A stretch of 41,859 nucleotides of DNA from Bacteroidales bacterium (GTDB lineage Bacteria; Bacteroidota; Bacteroidia; Bacteroidales; UBA10428): the NCBI GenBank assembly GCA_016936215.1, contig JAFGPL010000101.1, positions 1 through 41,859 of the forward strand. The letters run 5' to 3'. Of this stretch, positions 8,906 through 19,000 are shown in pieces. Within the stretch, counting starts at the first letter, position 1. Each line of letters opens with the position of its first letter. Position numbers and translations under genes: made by a program. The notes beneath the pieces were generated by a model, which worked only from the letters and a program-made list of their open reading frames with translations, searched no databases and was not told where the DNA came from.

Positions 8906-11900
8906 ATGAAACCAAAACTTTTACTATTATTTATGCTTATGTCTTTTGGTATCCTGCAGGCACAGGACACCATCAAGACCCTGATAATTACCGAGGCAAG
9001 GCTCGATGATGTTCGGGAATCTTATGTTGAATTAACAAATATGGGCGCCGATACCATTAATCTTGCCGAATTTGAGGTTGGTATAATAGGTGCATGGACT
9101 ACACCATGGGATCCGGGTGGAAATTATTGGATGATGTTACCCGAGAAGAAACTGGCCCCGGGCAATAGTTTTGTTATCGCTTCTGCCCATGAATGGACAC
9201 CCAGGCAATGGCTTAAAGACCCTACAGCTTATTCAAGGAGCCTTACAAAAGCAGAAATGTGGACTGTTGCCGACATGCTGCTCCATTTTCCAGAATCACC
9301 GGTTTCTGACCCTACAGACAGCATTTCTCCAAAGTACAGGATACTTGAAACCTGGAATGGAAGGGATTGTATTTATGTAAGGCACCATGTTTCTGAAACT
9401 GACTCGGCTGTCATTGATCAGGTCAATGGTGTATTTACAAATTCAGCAGGTCAGCGTTTTGACACCAAGGATGCATATGATGTTGCTGGAGTAACTGATG
9501 CAACCAATGAATGTACCCTAGTAAGAAAATTTAGTGTAAAAAAAGGTAACCTTGATTTTATTGGTGCAGCAGGACAAGACCTTGCTGAATCGGAGTGGAT
9601 ACCTATCCCGCATCAGCTTGGTCACTGGGAAGTTGCAGAAAACCTCAGGACACTTTTCTGGACTGTTGGTAACCATGGAAACTATGTTTTGGATCAAGCA
9701 ACTTTGGTTTCCACTACAATTGACATTAACTGGACAGACAGTATACTTACTGTACCCTGGGGAGTGAGAAACGACGACTCTATTATGAGCGAATTTAATA
9801 AAGTTCCGGGTATTGCATGGCACTACCATTATGCAAAGAACCATGAAGATTCTGCATTCATGTCTGCAAGAACTGGTGATATCCTAACAGTATACGCCTG
9901 CGGTGACGAAATGCAGAAAATTGATTTTGAAATACAGGTGGCAGCGCCAACCAGCGATGCCAATATTGTAATTCCAAAGTATCCCAAAAACGATGATGGT
10001 TTCTATGCCGCAGTTACTCCTTTCTGCCGTGTTACTGACGGAATCCCTGGAATGGATACAATTTATGAGATTCCTTACGCTTTACGTGTGGATACTTTAT
10101 TTAAATATCTGGAAAAAGCACCGCAAGCATCCTGGGAAATAGTATTTGTTGACGGTGTTACAAGGACAGACCTCAAAACTGGGGATAAATTAAAAGTTAC
10201 TGCAGGGAATAGTGCCATTAAGGAATACTACATTAAAACTAATCCTTACAGGCCAAGTCATCAGGCACGTTTGTCTTCTATTACCTGGCCGGATATACCG
10301 GAATTCTTGAAAGGTACTTTTGGATGGACAGGAGATACAATCCCGAGTTTTGATCCTTCGGCATACAATTATATTGTTACCTTGCCACTTGAAGTTGAGG
10401 AAATACCAGCTTTGGTTGCAAAAGCAATTGATGAGAATGCAGTAGTTGAAGTACAGACAGCTGTTAGCCTGGATGGAAATTCAACTCATAGGACAGTTAC
10501 ATTTACTGTTACTGCTGAGGATGATACCTCAGTTCGTGTATATAATGTACAATTTAATAAAGAGGAGGTCTCAACAAATATTCAACCGTGGGTAGGTGAT
10601 CCATTCATTTCACAATATGTTTTTCAGGATCAATGGGCAAATACATTTTTAGAAATTTGTAATCCTGGTACTGAACCTCTTGATTTGAGCAATTATATGT
10701 TCACCTTTGGATCAATATATGATCCTGCAGATGCTATACAAGCTTTCTCCCAAGCAGGAGACTGGATGTCAAGGTACCGCAAATATATTCCTGGTTACAA
10801 ATGGCAACCCCAGACAGATTGGGAAGTAACACCGGCTATTGCTGTTCAGGACCTGAATGTAAATTCTGTTGTTCAGGCAGGAGATGTATTTGTAATGGGA
10901 CATATTAATGGTACTGGACAAAGTGGTTATCCATGGTCTGCAAGTGAGGAGTGTGATATTGATTTTGGGCATAATCCTTGGGGCGAACATGACTCTACAA
11001 TTGTTAATACTGCATTGGCTGGATGGGAAGGTTCTGTGAGAGTGCTAATGTTCAAGATACTAAACGATTCTGTTAAGTCAGGAGACAAGCCCGCGACAGA
11101 TCCAGATGATTTTGAACTAATTGAATCATTTGGTGATCCGACTTCAACCTGGCCGATTATTGGCGGTTCGCAGATTCAACAGATTAATAGTTTTGTACGC
11201 AAACCTCAGTACTATAAGGGTACACCCGCACCATCCGAATCATTTGGTACAGATGCTGCCACAAGCCAGTGGATTATGACAGATAGAAATTATTATACCA
11301 ATCTTGGTTATGGATGGCCAGCTGATATTTTGGCAATTACCACTGGTATCGGAAGTCATTTTATGTATGAACCTACTGTTGGAAAATCAACTATAAAATC
11401 TTTATATTATAAGGTTAGTCCGGGTTATTCCATGGATGAATCAATTATTGGTGTTGTAACGGGGACTACTGCAAATGATTTCTTAAGCAGGATAATTAAG
11501 ATAGATGAAGGACAGACACTTACTGTTAAAAATGGTACTACCGGTGATGCAGTTACTGGCCTCGCATCTATATTAGATGGCGATACCCTGATTGTACTAT
11601 CTGCAGATGCTTCCAATACCACAAAATATTTACTTACTGTTGATGCAGAAGGATTGAGCGATGATGCACTTCTTACCTCTGCAACTTATACAATAACAGT
11701 GGATGGTGGTACAGGAACAGTAAGCGGCTTTGATTATGGTACGAAACTTTCAGCTATCGTTGCTGGTGTGACAGTCCCTGAAGGTGCCAAAATGAAAGTA
11801 ATTGATGATAAAGGTGCCTATATGCCATTTACAATGTTAAATTTTGATACACTTTATGTGGACGTACTTGTGAATGATAAGATATTTTTTGAAGTAACTG

Positions 11901-12718
11901 CAGAAAACTTTATTAATAAAATTACTTACCAGCTTCAACCTACTGCAACAGCTTCCGACGCATTTGTTACTTCAAGTGTGTTCAATGTTGACCAGGAGAC
12001 TTCTTTGATAGCGCTTGTACCGGATGGTATCACAGTTGAAGGCTTTATGAAGTATATTATACCGGCACCTGGAGCTGCAATAAAACTGGTTGACAAACTT
12101 GATCTTGACCGTACAGAAGGCTGGGTTGTTAAAGACGATAAACTCGTAGTAACTTCATCAGACGGGCAAACAACCAAAATATACTATCTGAATATGCTTG
12201 GTGAAATCCCGCAGTATCTTGCCTATGTTGTTTCTGATATCTATGCTGTTGACCAGGAAGGATATGTGATCTCTGGTGAGATTAACAGCGCAACCCTTGT
12301 TAGCGCATTCAAAGCCGGACTAACCCCTTCTCTTGGTGCAACTTTCAAAATTGTTGATGCATCTAATAATGAAAAAACTGATGGCTCACTTCATGCAGGT
12401 GATAAAGTTGTTGTGACAAGCGCCAACGGACTGGTGGTTAATGAATATGCCATTGATGTATTGACTTCTGTTCCCGATGACATATTTAACAATATCAGCC
12501 TCTATCCAAATCCTGCAAGCAGCAAAGTAACCATCTCAGGACTTGAAATAGGTTACCGCATACAGGTTTGGGATATTGTAGGCAATATGGTTACAGAAAC
12601 AATAGCCGAACAGGATATTCAGGTAATTTCTCTTGAAAATCAGCCAAAAGGGATTTATTTCATCATAGTTAGAAATGCTGACAATGCTCAGGGCCATTTC
12701 AAGCTGATTTTGAAATAA
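8906..12718 (+). CDS. Large secreted multidomain protein: LTD-like N-terminus, cadherin-like beta-sandwich, four tandem ~85-aa C-terminal modules, T9SS sorting domain
   Basis: Signal peptide ...SFGILQAQ; LIITEARLDDVRESYVELTNMGADTINLAEF (LTD-like); FDPSAYNYIVTLPLEVEEIPALVAKAID...TVTFTVTAEDDTSVRVYNVQF (cadherin-like); YPNPASSKVTISGLEIGYRIQVWDIVGNMV...GIYFIIV (T9SS). Confidence 0.75.
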   Translation: MKPKLLLLFMLMSFGILQAQDTIKTLIITEARLDDVRESYVELTNMGADTINLAEFEVGIIGAWTTPWDPGGNYWMMLPEKKLAPGNSFVIASAHEWTPRQWLKDPTAYSRSLTKAEMWTVADMLLHFPESPVSDPTDSISPKYRILETWNGRDCIYVRHHVSETDSAVIDQVNGVFTNSAGQRFDTKDAYDVAGVTDATNECTLVRKFSVKKGNLDFIGAAGQDLAESEWIPIPHQLGHWEVAENLRTLFWTVGNHGNYVLDQATLVSTTIDINWTDSILTVPWGVRNDDSIMSEFNKVPGIAWHYHYAKNHEDSAFMSARTGDILTVYACGDEMQKIDFEIQVAAPTSDANIVIPKYPKNDDGFYAAVTPFCRVTDGIPGMDTIYEIPYALRVDTLFKYLEKAPQASWEIVFVDGVTRTDLKTGDKLKVTAGNSAIKEYYIKTNPYRPSHQARLSSITWPDIPEFLKGTFGWTGDTIPSFDPSAYNYIVTLPLEVEEIPALVAKAIDENAVVEVQTAVSLDGNSTHRTVTFTVTAEDDTSVRVYNVQFNKEEVSTNIQPWVGDPFISQYVFQDQWANTFLEICNPGTEPLDLSNYMFTFGSIYDPADAIQAFSQAGDWMSRYRKYIPGYKWQPQTDWEVTPAIAVQDLNVNSVVQAGDVFVMGHINGTGQSGYPWSASEECDIDFGHNPWGEHDSTIVNTALAGWEGSVRVLMFKILNDSVKSGDKPATDPDDFELIESFGDPTSTWPIIGGSQIQQINSFVRKPQYYKGTPAPSESFGTDAATSQWIMTDRNYYTNLGYGWPADILAITTGIGSHFMYEPTVGKSTIKSLYYKVSPGYSMDESIIGVVTGTTANDFLSRIIKIDEGQTLTVKNGTTGDAVTGLASILDGDTLIVLSADASNTTKYLLTVDAEGLSDDALLTSATYTITVDGGTGTVSGFDYGTKLSAIVAGVTVPEGAKMKVIDDKGAYMPFTMLNFDTLYVDVLVNDKIFFEVTAENFINKITYQLQPTATASDAFVTSSVFNVDQETSLIALVPDGITVEGFMKYIIPAPGAAIKLVDKLDLDRTEGWVVKDDKLVVTSSDGQTTKIYYLNMLGEIPQYLAYVVSDIYAVDQEGYVISGEINSATLVSAFKAGLTPSLGATFKIVDASNNEKTDGSLHAGDKVVVTSANGLVVNEYAIDVLTSVPDDIFNNISLYPNPASSKVTISGLEIGYRIQVWDIVGNMVTETIAEQDIQVISLENQPKGIYFIIVRNADNAQGHFKLILK

Positions 12719-12731
12719 TAACATACACCAT

Positions 12732-12762
12732 AAATGAGAGCCTGCTGAACAGGCTCTCATTT
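12732..12762 (+). terminator. Rho-independent terminator
   Basis: aaatgagagcctg-ctgaa-caggctctcattt: 13-bp perfect stem with 5-nt loop, just after the stop codon of the 1270-aa gene. Confidence 0.85.
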
Positions 12763-13062
12763 ATTATTTAAAATGCATTTAACAAGGTGAAATGCTGTAT
12801 AGGTGAACCAAATGGAAAAGTGAAAAGTGGTTGTATTTATATAATTGTTTTATTGTTAATACAGTAACTTAAAAAATTCATATTGATAATCAGATAAGTG
12901 TTGCAGGGCATTATTATTAATGCTGCTGTTTTTTTTTTTTTGACAAGAGATGTAAATTATTTTGTTAAAAAATATTGCATATTAAGTAATTCTGATTATC
13001 ATTGTGTTCCACTTTTTTCCTCCTCACCATATAGATTAAGTTTCACAAACATTTGGTGTATC

Positions 13063-15060
13063 ATGTTTTCCCGGTTATCATTTACCTTGTATACTGCTAT
13101 GTTGTGGTTTCTTTTATCCGGCAGCACAGATGGTCAGGTTGCACCCTGGCAGGCCGATTCTGTGATAAAAAAAGGCATTAATCTTGGCAATACACTTGAG
13201 CCTCCGCTCGAAGGCGGCTGGAATAATCCTGCTGCACAGGAATACTATTTTGATATGTATCATGAAGCGGGTTTTGAATGTATCAGAATTCCTGTAAGGT
13301 GGGATGAACATACACAGGATTCTTATCCATACCATATTGACGAAAGCTGGATACAGAGAGTAAATGAAATAGTAGACTGGGGGCTGTCAAGAGGCCTGTA
13401 TATCATCATCAATGCCCACCATGAAGATTGGATAAAAACAAACTATTCCAATGCCGGTTACAGAGAAAGGTTCGACAGTATCTGGGCACAAATATCATAC
13501 AGGTTTAAGGATAAATCCGAAAAACTTTTTTACGAGATAATAAACGAACCCTACGGCCTTACCAAAGACCAGAATGATGAACTTCATCAGCGTATACTGA
13601 GTATTATCAGGAAGACAAACCCGACAAGAATTGTTATCATACAGGGCCACAATTGGGGCGGTTCTGATGAACTTGTTCAGATGGCAATCCCTGCCGACAC
13701 TTTTCTTATTGGTTCTTTTCATTCCTACGATCCTTATACTTTTGGACTTCTGGGCGAAGGCACCTGGGGTACCAGTTTTGATTATGCATTGCTCGAAAAT
13801 AAATTTTCGACGGTTAATAACTGGTCAGTCAGTAACAACATTCCGGTTATCCTTGGGGAATTTGGATCGCTGAGAAGCTGCGATTACAACTCGAGGATGA
13901 AACATTATAAAGCATATATGGAATTATCTCATAAATACGGTTTTATTCCCTGTGCCTGGGATGACGGAGGAGATTTTCGAATCATGGAAAGACAAGACCA
14001 TGCATGGGATGAGGTGAAGGATATTCTGGTGCATACATCAGCCTTTTCTCCAAAAAATCCTGCCTTATCGGTTTTTCAGGATACAATAATTCATCTAGAG
14101 TGGATCAATCCGGCTAATGATTATGACAGTATTTTTGTTGAGAGAAAAACCCCTGGCGGAACTTATTCCCGTGTGGCTTCAATAAAAGGAGATACGGCCA
14201 GCTTTTATGATATAAACCCCGTTCCTAATTCATATTATCATTACAGGGTTATTGCCCATTATGACTATGCCGACGACCTTTATTCCCATCCGGTGAGAAT
14301 TTATTTTCCGGCGTATGAACCAAAAGTCAGGTTACCGTTTTTAGGTTATAGCCATACAATTCCCGGGACCATTGAAGCTGAGGACTTTGATAAAGGGGGT
14401 GAGGGATTGTCTTATCACGATTCAGGCCCAACCAACCTGGCTGGTGCATATCGCCCTCTTGAAGCAGTAGATATATACGACCGGTTGGGCGATGGCTATC
14501 ATATTGGAAACGCGCTGCCTGACGAGTGGTACGAGTATTCTGTAAACATTGAAAAGGACAGCACTTATATGATTCAGGTCATGATTGCAACCACCCTGGG
14601 TGGGGGCAAATTTATTATTGCATTCGACAGCATTGTATCTGATACACTAACTGCTGTAAATACATACAGCCAGCTCAATACCACTGCAATTTCAACTATA
14701 ATGAACCTTCCCAAAGGTGAATATATCATGAGGTTCACCATTTTAGATGGCCCCATCTTCAATATTGATAAGTATACTATCATGGCATACAACACATTAT
14801 CCGCAAGCCTGAGAGAAGATATAAAATTTACAGGGGTTGCTGCTTACCAGAATTCAAATAAAGAGATAGTTATCCGGACTTCAGATATTTTCAGTTTTAA
14901 ACAAATAAAATTGTATTCATTAAGCGGAGAAATGATTTGTGCCGGGAATGAACCAGGAAACAGACTGAAAATGCCTTCAACCGGAATCAACCCGGGTTTA
15001 TACATAGTCCAGGCAATTGCCGGAACAGGTATTCTAACTAAAAAAATATTTATACAATGA
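13063..15060 (+). CDS. GH5 family glycoside hydrolase (GH5_4-like endo-beta-glucanase) with CBM6-like module and T9SS sorting domain
   Basis: KGINLGNTLEPPLEGGWNNP, FECIRIPVRWDEH, acid/base FYEIINEPYG, nucleophile PVILGEFGS; CBM6-like GTIEAEDFDKGGEGLSYHD...ALPDEWYEYSVNI; C-term KQIKLYSLSGEMI...GLYIVQAIAG. The track start at 12898 has no signal peptide; the ATG at 13063 (MFSRLSFTLYTAMLWFLLSG) does. Confidence 0.88.
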   Translation: MFSRLSFTLYTAMLWFLLSGSTDGQVAPWQADSVIKKGINLGNTLEPPLEGGWNNPAAQEYYFDMYHEAGFECIRIPVRWDEHTQDSYPYHIDESWIQRVNEIVDWGLSRGLYIIINAHHEDWIKTNYSNAGYRERFDSIWAQISYRFKDKSEKLFYEIINEPYGLTKDQNDELHQRILSIIRKTNPTRIVIIQGHNWGGSDELVQMAIPADTFLIGSFHSYDPYTFGLLGEGTWGTSFDYALLENKFSTVNNWSVSNNIPVILGEFGSLRSCDYNSRMKHYKAYMELSHKYGFIPCAWDDGGDFRIMERQDHAWDEVKDILVHTSAFSPKNPALSVFQDTIIHLEWINPANDYDSIFVERKTPGGTYSRVASIKGDTASFYDINPVPNSYYHYRVIAHYDYADDLYSHPVRIYFPAYEPKVRLPFLGYSHTIPGTIEAEDFDKGGEGLSYHDSGPTNLAGAYRPLEAVDIYDRLGDGYHIGNALPDEWYEYSVNIEKDSTYMIQVMIATTLGGGKFIIAFDSIVSDTLTAVNTYSQLNTTAISTIMNLPKGEYIMRFTILDGPIFNIDKYTIMAYNTLSASLREDIKFTGVAAYQNSNKEIVIRTSDIFSFKQIKLYSLSGEMICAGNEPGNRLKMPSTGINPGLYIVQAIAGTGILTKKIFIQ

Positions 15061-16058
15061 TAAACAACAGCATAAAAATCTATATTTTAAAAAGGAGAAT
15101 ACTTCTTTTTGCGGCAATTTTATTCGTTGGTATTTGTTTCGTTCAGGCACAGCCGGTAAAAAAACATGGAAAATTATCTGTAAATGGAACCGCATTAACA
15201 GATGAACATGGCGATACAGTAGTACTCTCCGGTGTTAGTTACGGATGGCATAACTGGTGGCCGAGATTTTACAATAAAGAGACGGTGAAATGGCTTGTTG
15301 ATGACTGGAATTGTACCGTGGTCAGGGCTGCCATGGGAGTAGAGCCCAAAAAAGGCTATCTTGACTCACCCGAATGGTCTAAAGAAAAAATCGAGGCTGT
15401 GATTGAAGGGGCTATTGAAAATGACATTTATGTGATAATTGATTGGCACAGTCATGGTTTGCAGATGAAAGGTGCGCTTGAATTTTTTGAAGAGATGGCC
15501 AAAAAATACGGGAAATATCCCCATATTATTTATGAGATATATAATGAACCCGATCACCAGTCATGGGATGAGGTAAAAGCATACTCAATCGAAGTGGTCA
15601 GCAAAATCCGTGAATTCGATCCGGACAATATTATACTGATTGGCACCCCGCACTGGGACCAGGACCTTCACCTTGCTGCGGATGATCCTTTAGAAGGGTT
15701 TAGTAACCTGATGTACACCCTTCATTTTTATGCTGCAACACACAAACAACAATTACGCGACCGGGGAGATTATGCCATGCAGAAGGGACTTGCCGTTTTT
15801 GTTTCCGAATGTGCCGGGATGTCTGCAAACGGAAACGGCCCCATAGATTATGATGAATGGAATAACTGGATTGAATGGATGCAGAAGAATAAAATCAGCT
15901 GGGTTTGCTGGTCGGTGGCCGACAAAAACGAAACATGTTCGATGCTTTATGAATCTGCCGGTTCAAAGGGTGGATGGACTGAAAATGATTTAAAAGAATC
16001 AGGGATTAAAACAAGGGAACTTTTGCGTACCGGGAAACTTACCCGTAACAGTGAATGA
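15057..16058 (+). CDS. GH5 family endoglucanase (GH5_2-like), signal peptide, no T9SS tail
   Basis: GKLSVNGTALTDEHGDTVVLSGVSYGWHNWWPRFYN, VVRAAMGVE, acid/base IYEIYNEPDHQSW, nucleophile FVSECAGMS; ATGA overlap with the preceding CDS. Confidence 0.9.
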   Translation: MINNSIKIYILKRRILLFAAILFVGICFVQAQPVKKHGKLSVNGTALTDEHGDTVVLSGVSYGWHNWWPRFYNKETVKWLVDDWNCTVVRAAMGVEPKKGYLDSPEWSKEKIEAVIEGAIENDIYVIIDWHSHGLQMKGALEFFEEMAKKYGKYPHIIYEIYNEPDHQSWDEVKAYSIEVVSKIREFDPDNIILIGTPHWDQDLHLAADDPLEGFSNLMYTLHFYAATHKQQLRDRGDYAMQKGLAVFVSECAGMSANGNGPIDYDEWNNWIEWMQKNKISWVCWSVADKNETCSMLYESAGSKGGWTENDLKESGIKTRELLRTGKLTRNSE

Positions 16059-19000
16059 TTTTAAGAATAATGAAGAAACTTTTCACCATCATATTATTTT
16101 CCAGTTTTATTTGTGTCTCTGCACAACAGGAGGTTACTATAAATATTGATATAAACCAGCAGGCAAGGCCAATATCGCCCTATATCTTCGGAAAAAACAA
16201 TTGCCTTTCCGACCGGCCGGGTAGTCCTTTGACTTCTGCGCAGTGGCAGAAACTGCGGGACCTGGGGATACAAATGTTCAGGGAGAACGGTGGCAACAAT
16301 GCCACAAAATACAACTGGAGACGAAAACTATCAAGCCACCCCAACTGGTACAACAATGTGTATGCTCACGACTGGGATTACGCTGCCCAAAGTCTTCAGT
16401 CCAACATTCCCCATGCGCAAGGCATGTGGGCATTTCAACTGGCCGGAAAGGCCGCCAAAACTATGGCCTATAATTTCAACGATTATAGTTATAATGGTTC
16501 TCAATGGTGGGAAGGTGTTGAGCAAAATGTTGCCGGCGGTGGACAGGTAAACACGGCAGGAGGCACCGAAGCGCTGGTAGAAGGTAATCCTTCGCTCTAT
16601 CTTGAAAGCTGGGACGCAGATTCAACCACGGGTATCCTTGACAGGTGGTTTGGCACAGGCGGAATCGGGCTCGATACATCGCGGATTATGTACTGGAGTA
16701 TGGACAACGAACCCGAAATATGGTCGGGTACACACGATGATATATGGCCGGTTCAACCTGATGCAGAAAGTTTTATGCAAATGTATTTTGCCACAGCGAA
16801 AAAGGCCAGGGCAAAATTTCCCGGGATCAAACTCGTCGGGCCAGTCCCGGCAAACGAGTGGCAATGGTATAACTGGAACGGCAATAAAGTTAGTTATAAC
16901 GGGAAACAATATGTCTGGCTTGAATATTTTATTTTACGTATAGCCGAAGAGCAACAGGCTACAGGAACCAGGCTGCTTGATGTACTTGATATACATTTTT
17001 ATCCCGGAGAAAAAAATCCTGCAGATATTGTACAGCTTCACAGGGTATTTTTTGATGAAACGTATGCCTATCCAGGGGCAAACGGGGTGAGGCGTTCAGG
17101 GACCGGTTCATGGGATGTTACGCTTAACAAAGAATATATTTTTAAAAGATGCAATAACTGGCTTGAACAATATATCGGTCCGGGACACGGGGTTACACTT
17201 TCGGTTTCTGAAACCGGTATAGAAGATACCCAGACAGATGTGACAGCTTCATGGTACGCCTCCAATATTGGAGAGTTTATGAAACAAGGGGTGGAGATTT
17301 TCACACCATGGACATGGAAAACCGGAATGAACGAAGTATTACACCTGTTCAGCCGCTATTCCAATAAATACTTCATTGACGCAATTTCTTCAAACGAACT
17401 ATATGTTTCAGCCTATACAACAGTTAATTCAACAAAAGATTCAATGACCGTTTTCCTGGTAAACCGTCATTTGACAGAATCAAGGAATATTGATCTGAAT
17501 ATCACCGGATTTCCTGTTAAGAACGGGCTGTATAATACCTTTCAGATATACGATTTGCCAGCAAGCGAAACATTTGTGTCGCATACTTCAAATGCTTTGA
17601 AAAAAAATAAACTGCTGATTGAAAACAATAAACCGCAAATACAGTTACCACCATTATCAGTTACTGCCCTGGTTCTGAAACGTGCAGATAATATTAAGAC
17701 ACAATTCGGATACCAGATAACAGAAGCAGAAGCTGAAAACGGTGTCTTTTCTGGAGTAACTGTATCCAATGCAGTCGCCGGGTATTCCGGTACAGGTTAT
17801 GTTACCGGTTTTGACAATTCCTCCGACAAAGTGACGGTTGAAGTCTATATCCCTGAAAAAAACCTCTTTAAACTGATGATTCGTTACAGGAGTGCTGATG
17901 GACAAAAATACCAGAACCTGTTGATTAACAATCAACCGGTTGCAAGCATCAGGTTTCTTGAATCTGAAACTTTTACCTATACGGACGCAGGCAGTTATAT
18001 CCTTGAAAAGGGGATTAATAATATTTCAATTTTAAGCAAATGGGGTTACACAGATATTGATAAGTTTGAAATCTATCCCGCTGCACAGAATATTTTTGAT
18101 CTTTCGCCAGGCCTGGTTGATACGGCAGCATCTGAAACTGCAAATGATGTGTATAGTTTTCTTTTAAACCAGTTTGGTGAACGGATTATCTCAGGCCAGA
18201 CACATGACTATTATAGCGAAGTAACGATAATTGCAGGTAAATCGCCGATGATAAGGGTTGCGGACTTTCAGCATTTTACTGAAGGATATCCCTATTTATG
18301 GTATAATGGAGGCCATACCTTTGGTAAGGACGATGACGGTTCGGTAAATGAACTGATAAACTGGTACAACAGCACCGGTAAAAAGGGCATCATTTCTTAC
18401 CAGTGGCACTGGCATTCTCCTTTCGGGGGTTCAGCGGGCACGAACACTTTTTATACCAGTTTAACAACATTCGATGTCAGCAAAGCTGTTATCCCGGGCA
18501 CACCAGAGTATGACTCGATAATAAGGGATATTGATGATATTGCTGCAGAATTAAAGAAGTTTCAGGATGCCGGTATCCCTGTGCTCTGGCGCCCTCTTCA
18601 CGAGGCAGGCGGAGGATGGTTCTGGTGGGGGGCTAAAGGTCCGGAACCATGCAAGGAATTATACAATATTCTTTTCGAGAGGCTTAAAAACCATCACCAT
18701 CTGCACAATCTTATATGGGTATGGTCAACACCTGAGGAGGAATGGTATCCTGGCAACGATAAAGTTGACATTATCGGGTATGATTCATATCCCGGTGAGT
18801 ATAATTACAGCAACCAGAAATATGCATTTGATGAGCTTTTCAGAATAACACAGGGGAAAAAGCTGATTGCCATGACTGAAAACGGACCAATACCCGATCC
18901 CACAGCATGTCTTACCGAAGGCGCCCCCTGGCTTTATTTTATGTCCTGGAGCGATCTTGTCACGCAACAAAACAGTACTGCCCATATTCAGGAAGTTTTT

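Noticed and set aside
12898-13062. Upstream start of the 720-aa GH5 ORF
   Set aside because: The added 55 aa contain the poly-T tract and no signal peptide; the ATG at 13063 gives a proper signal peptide.
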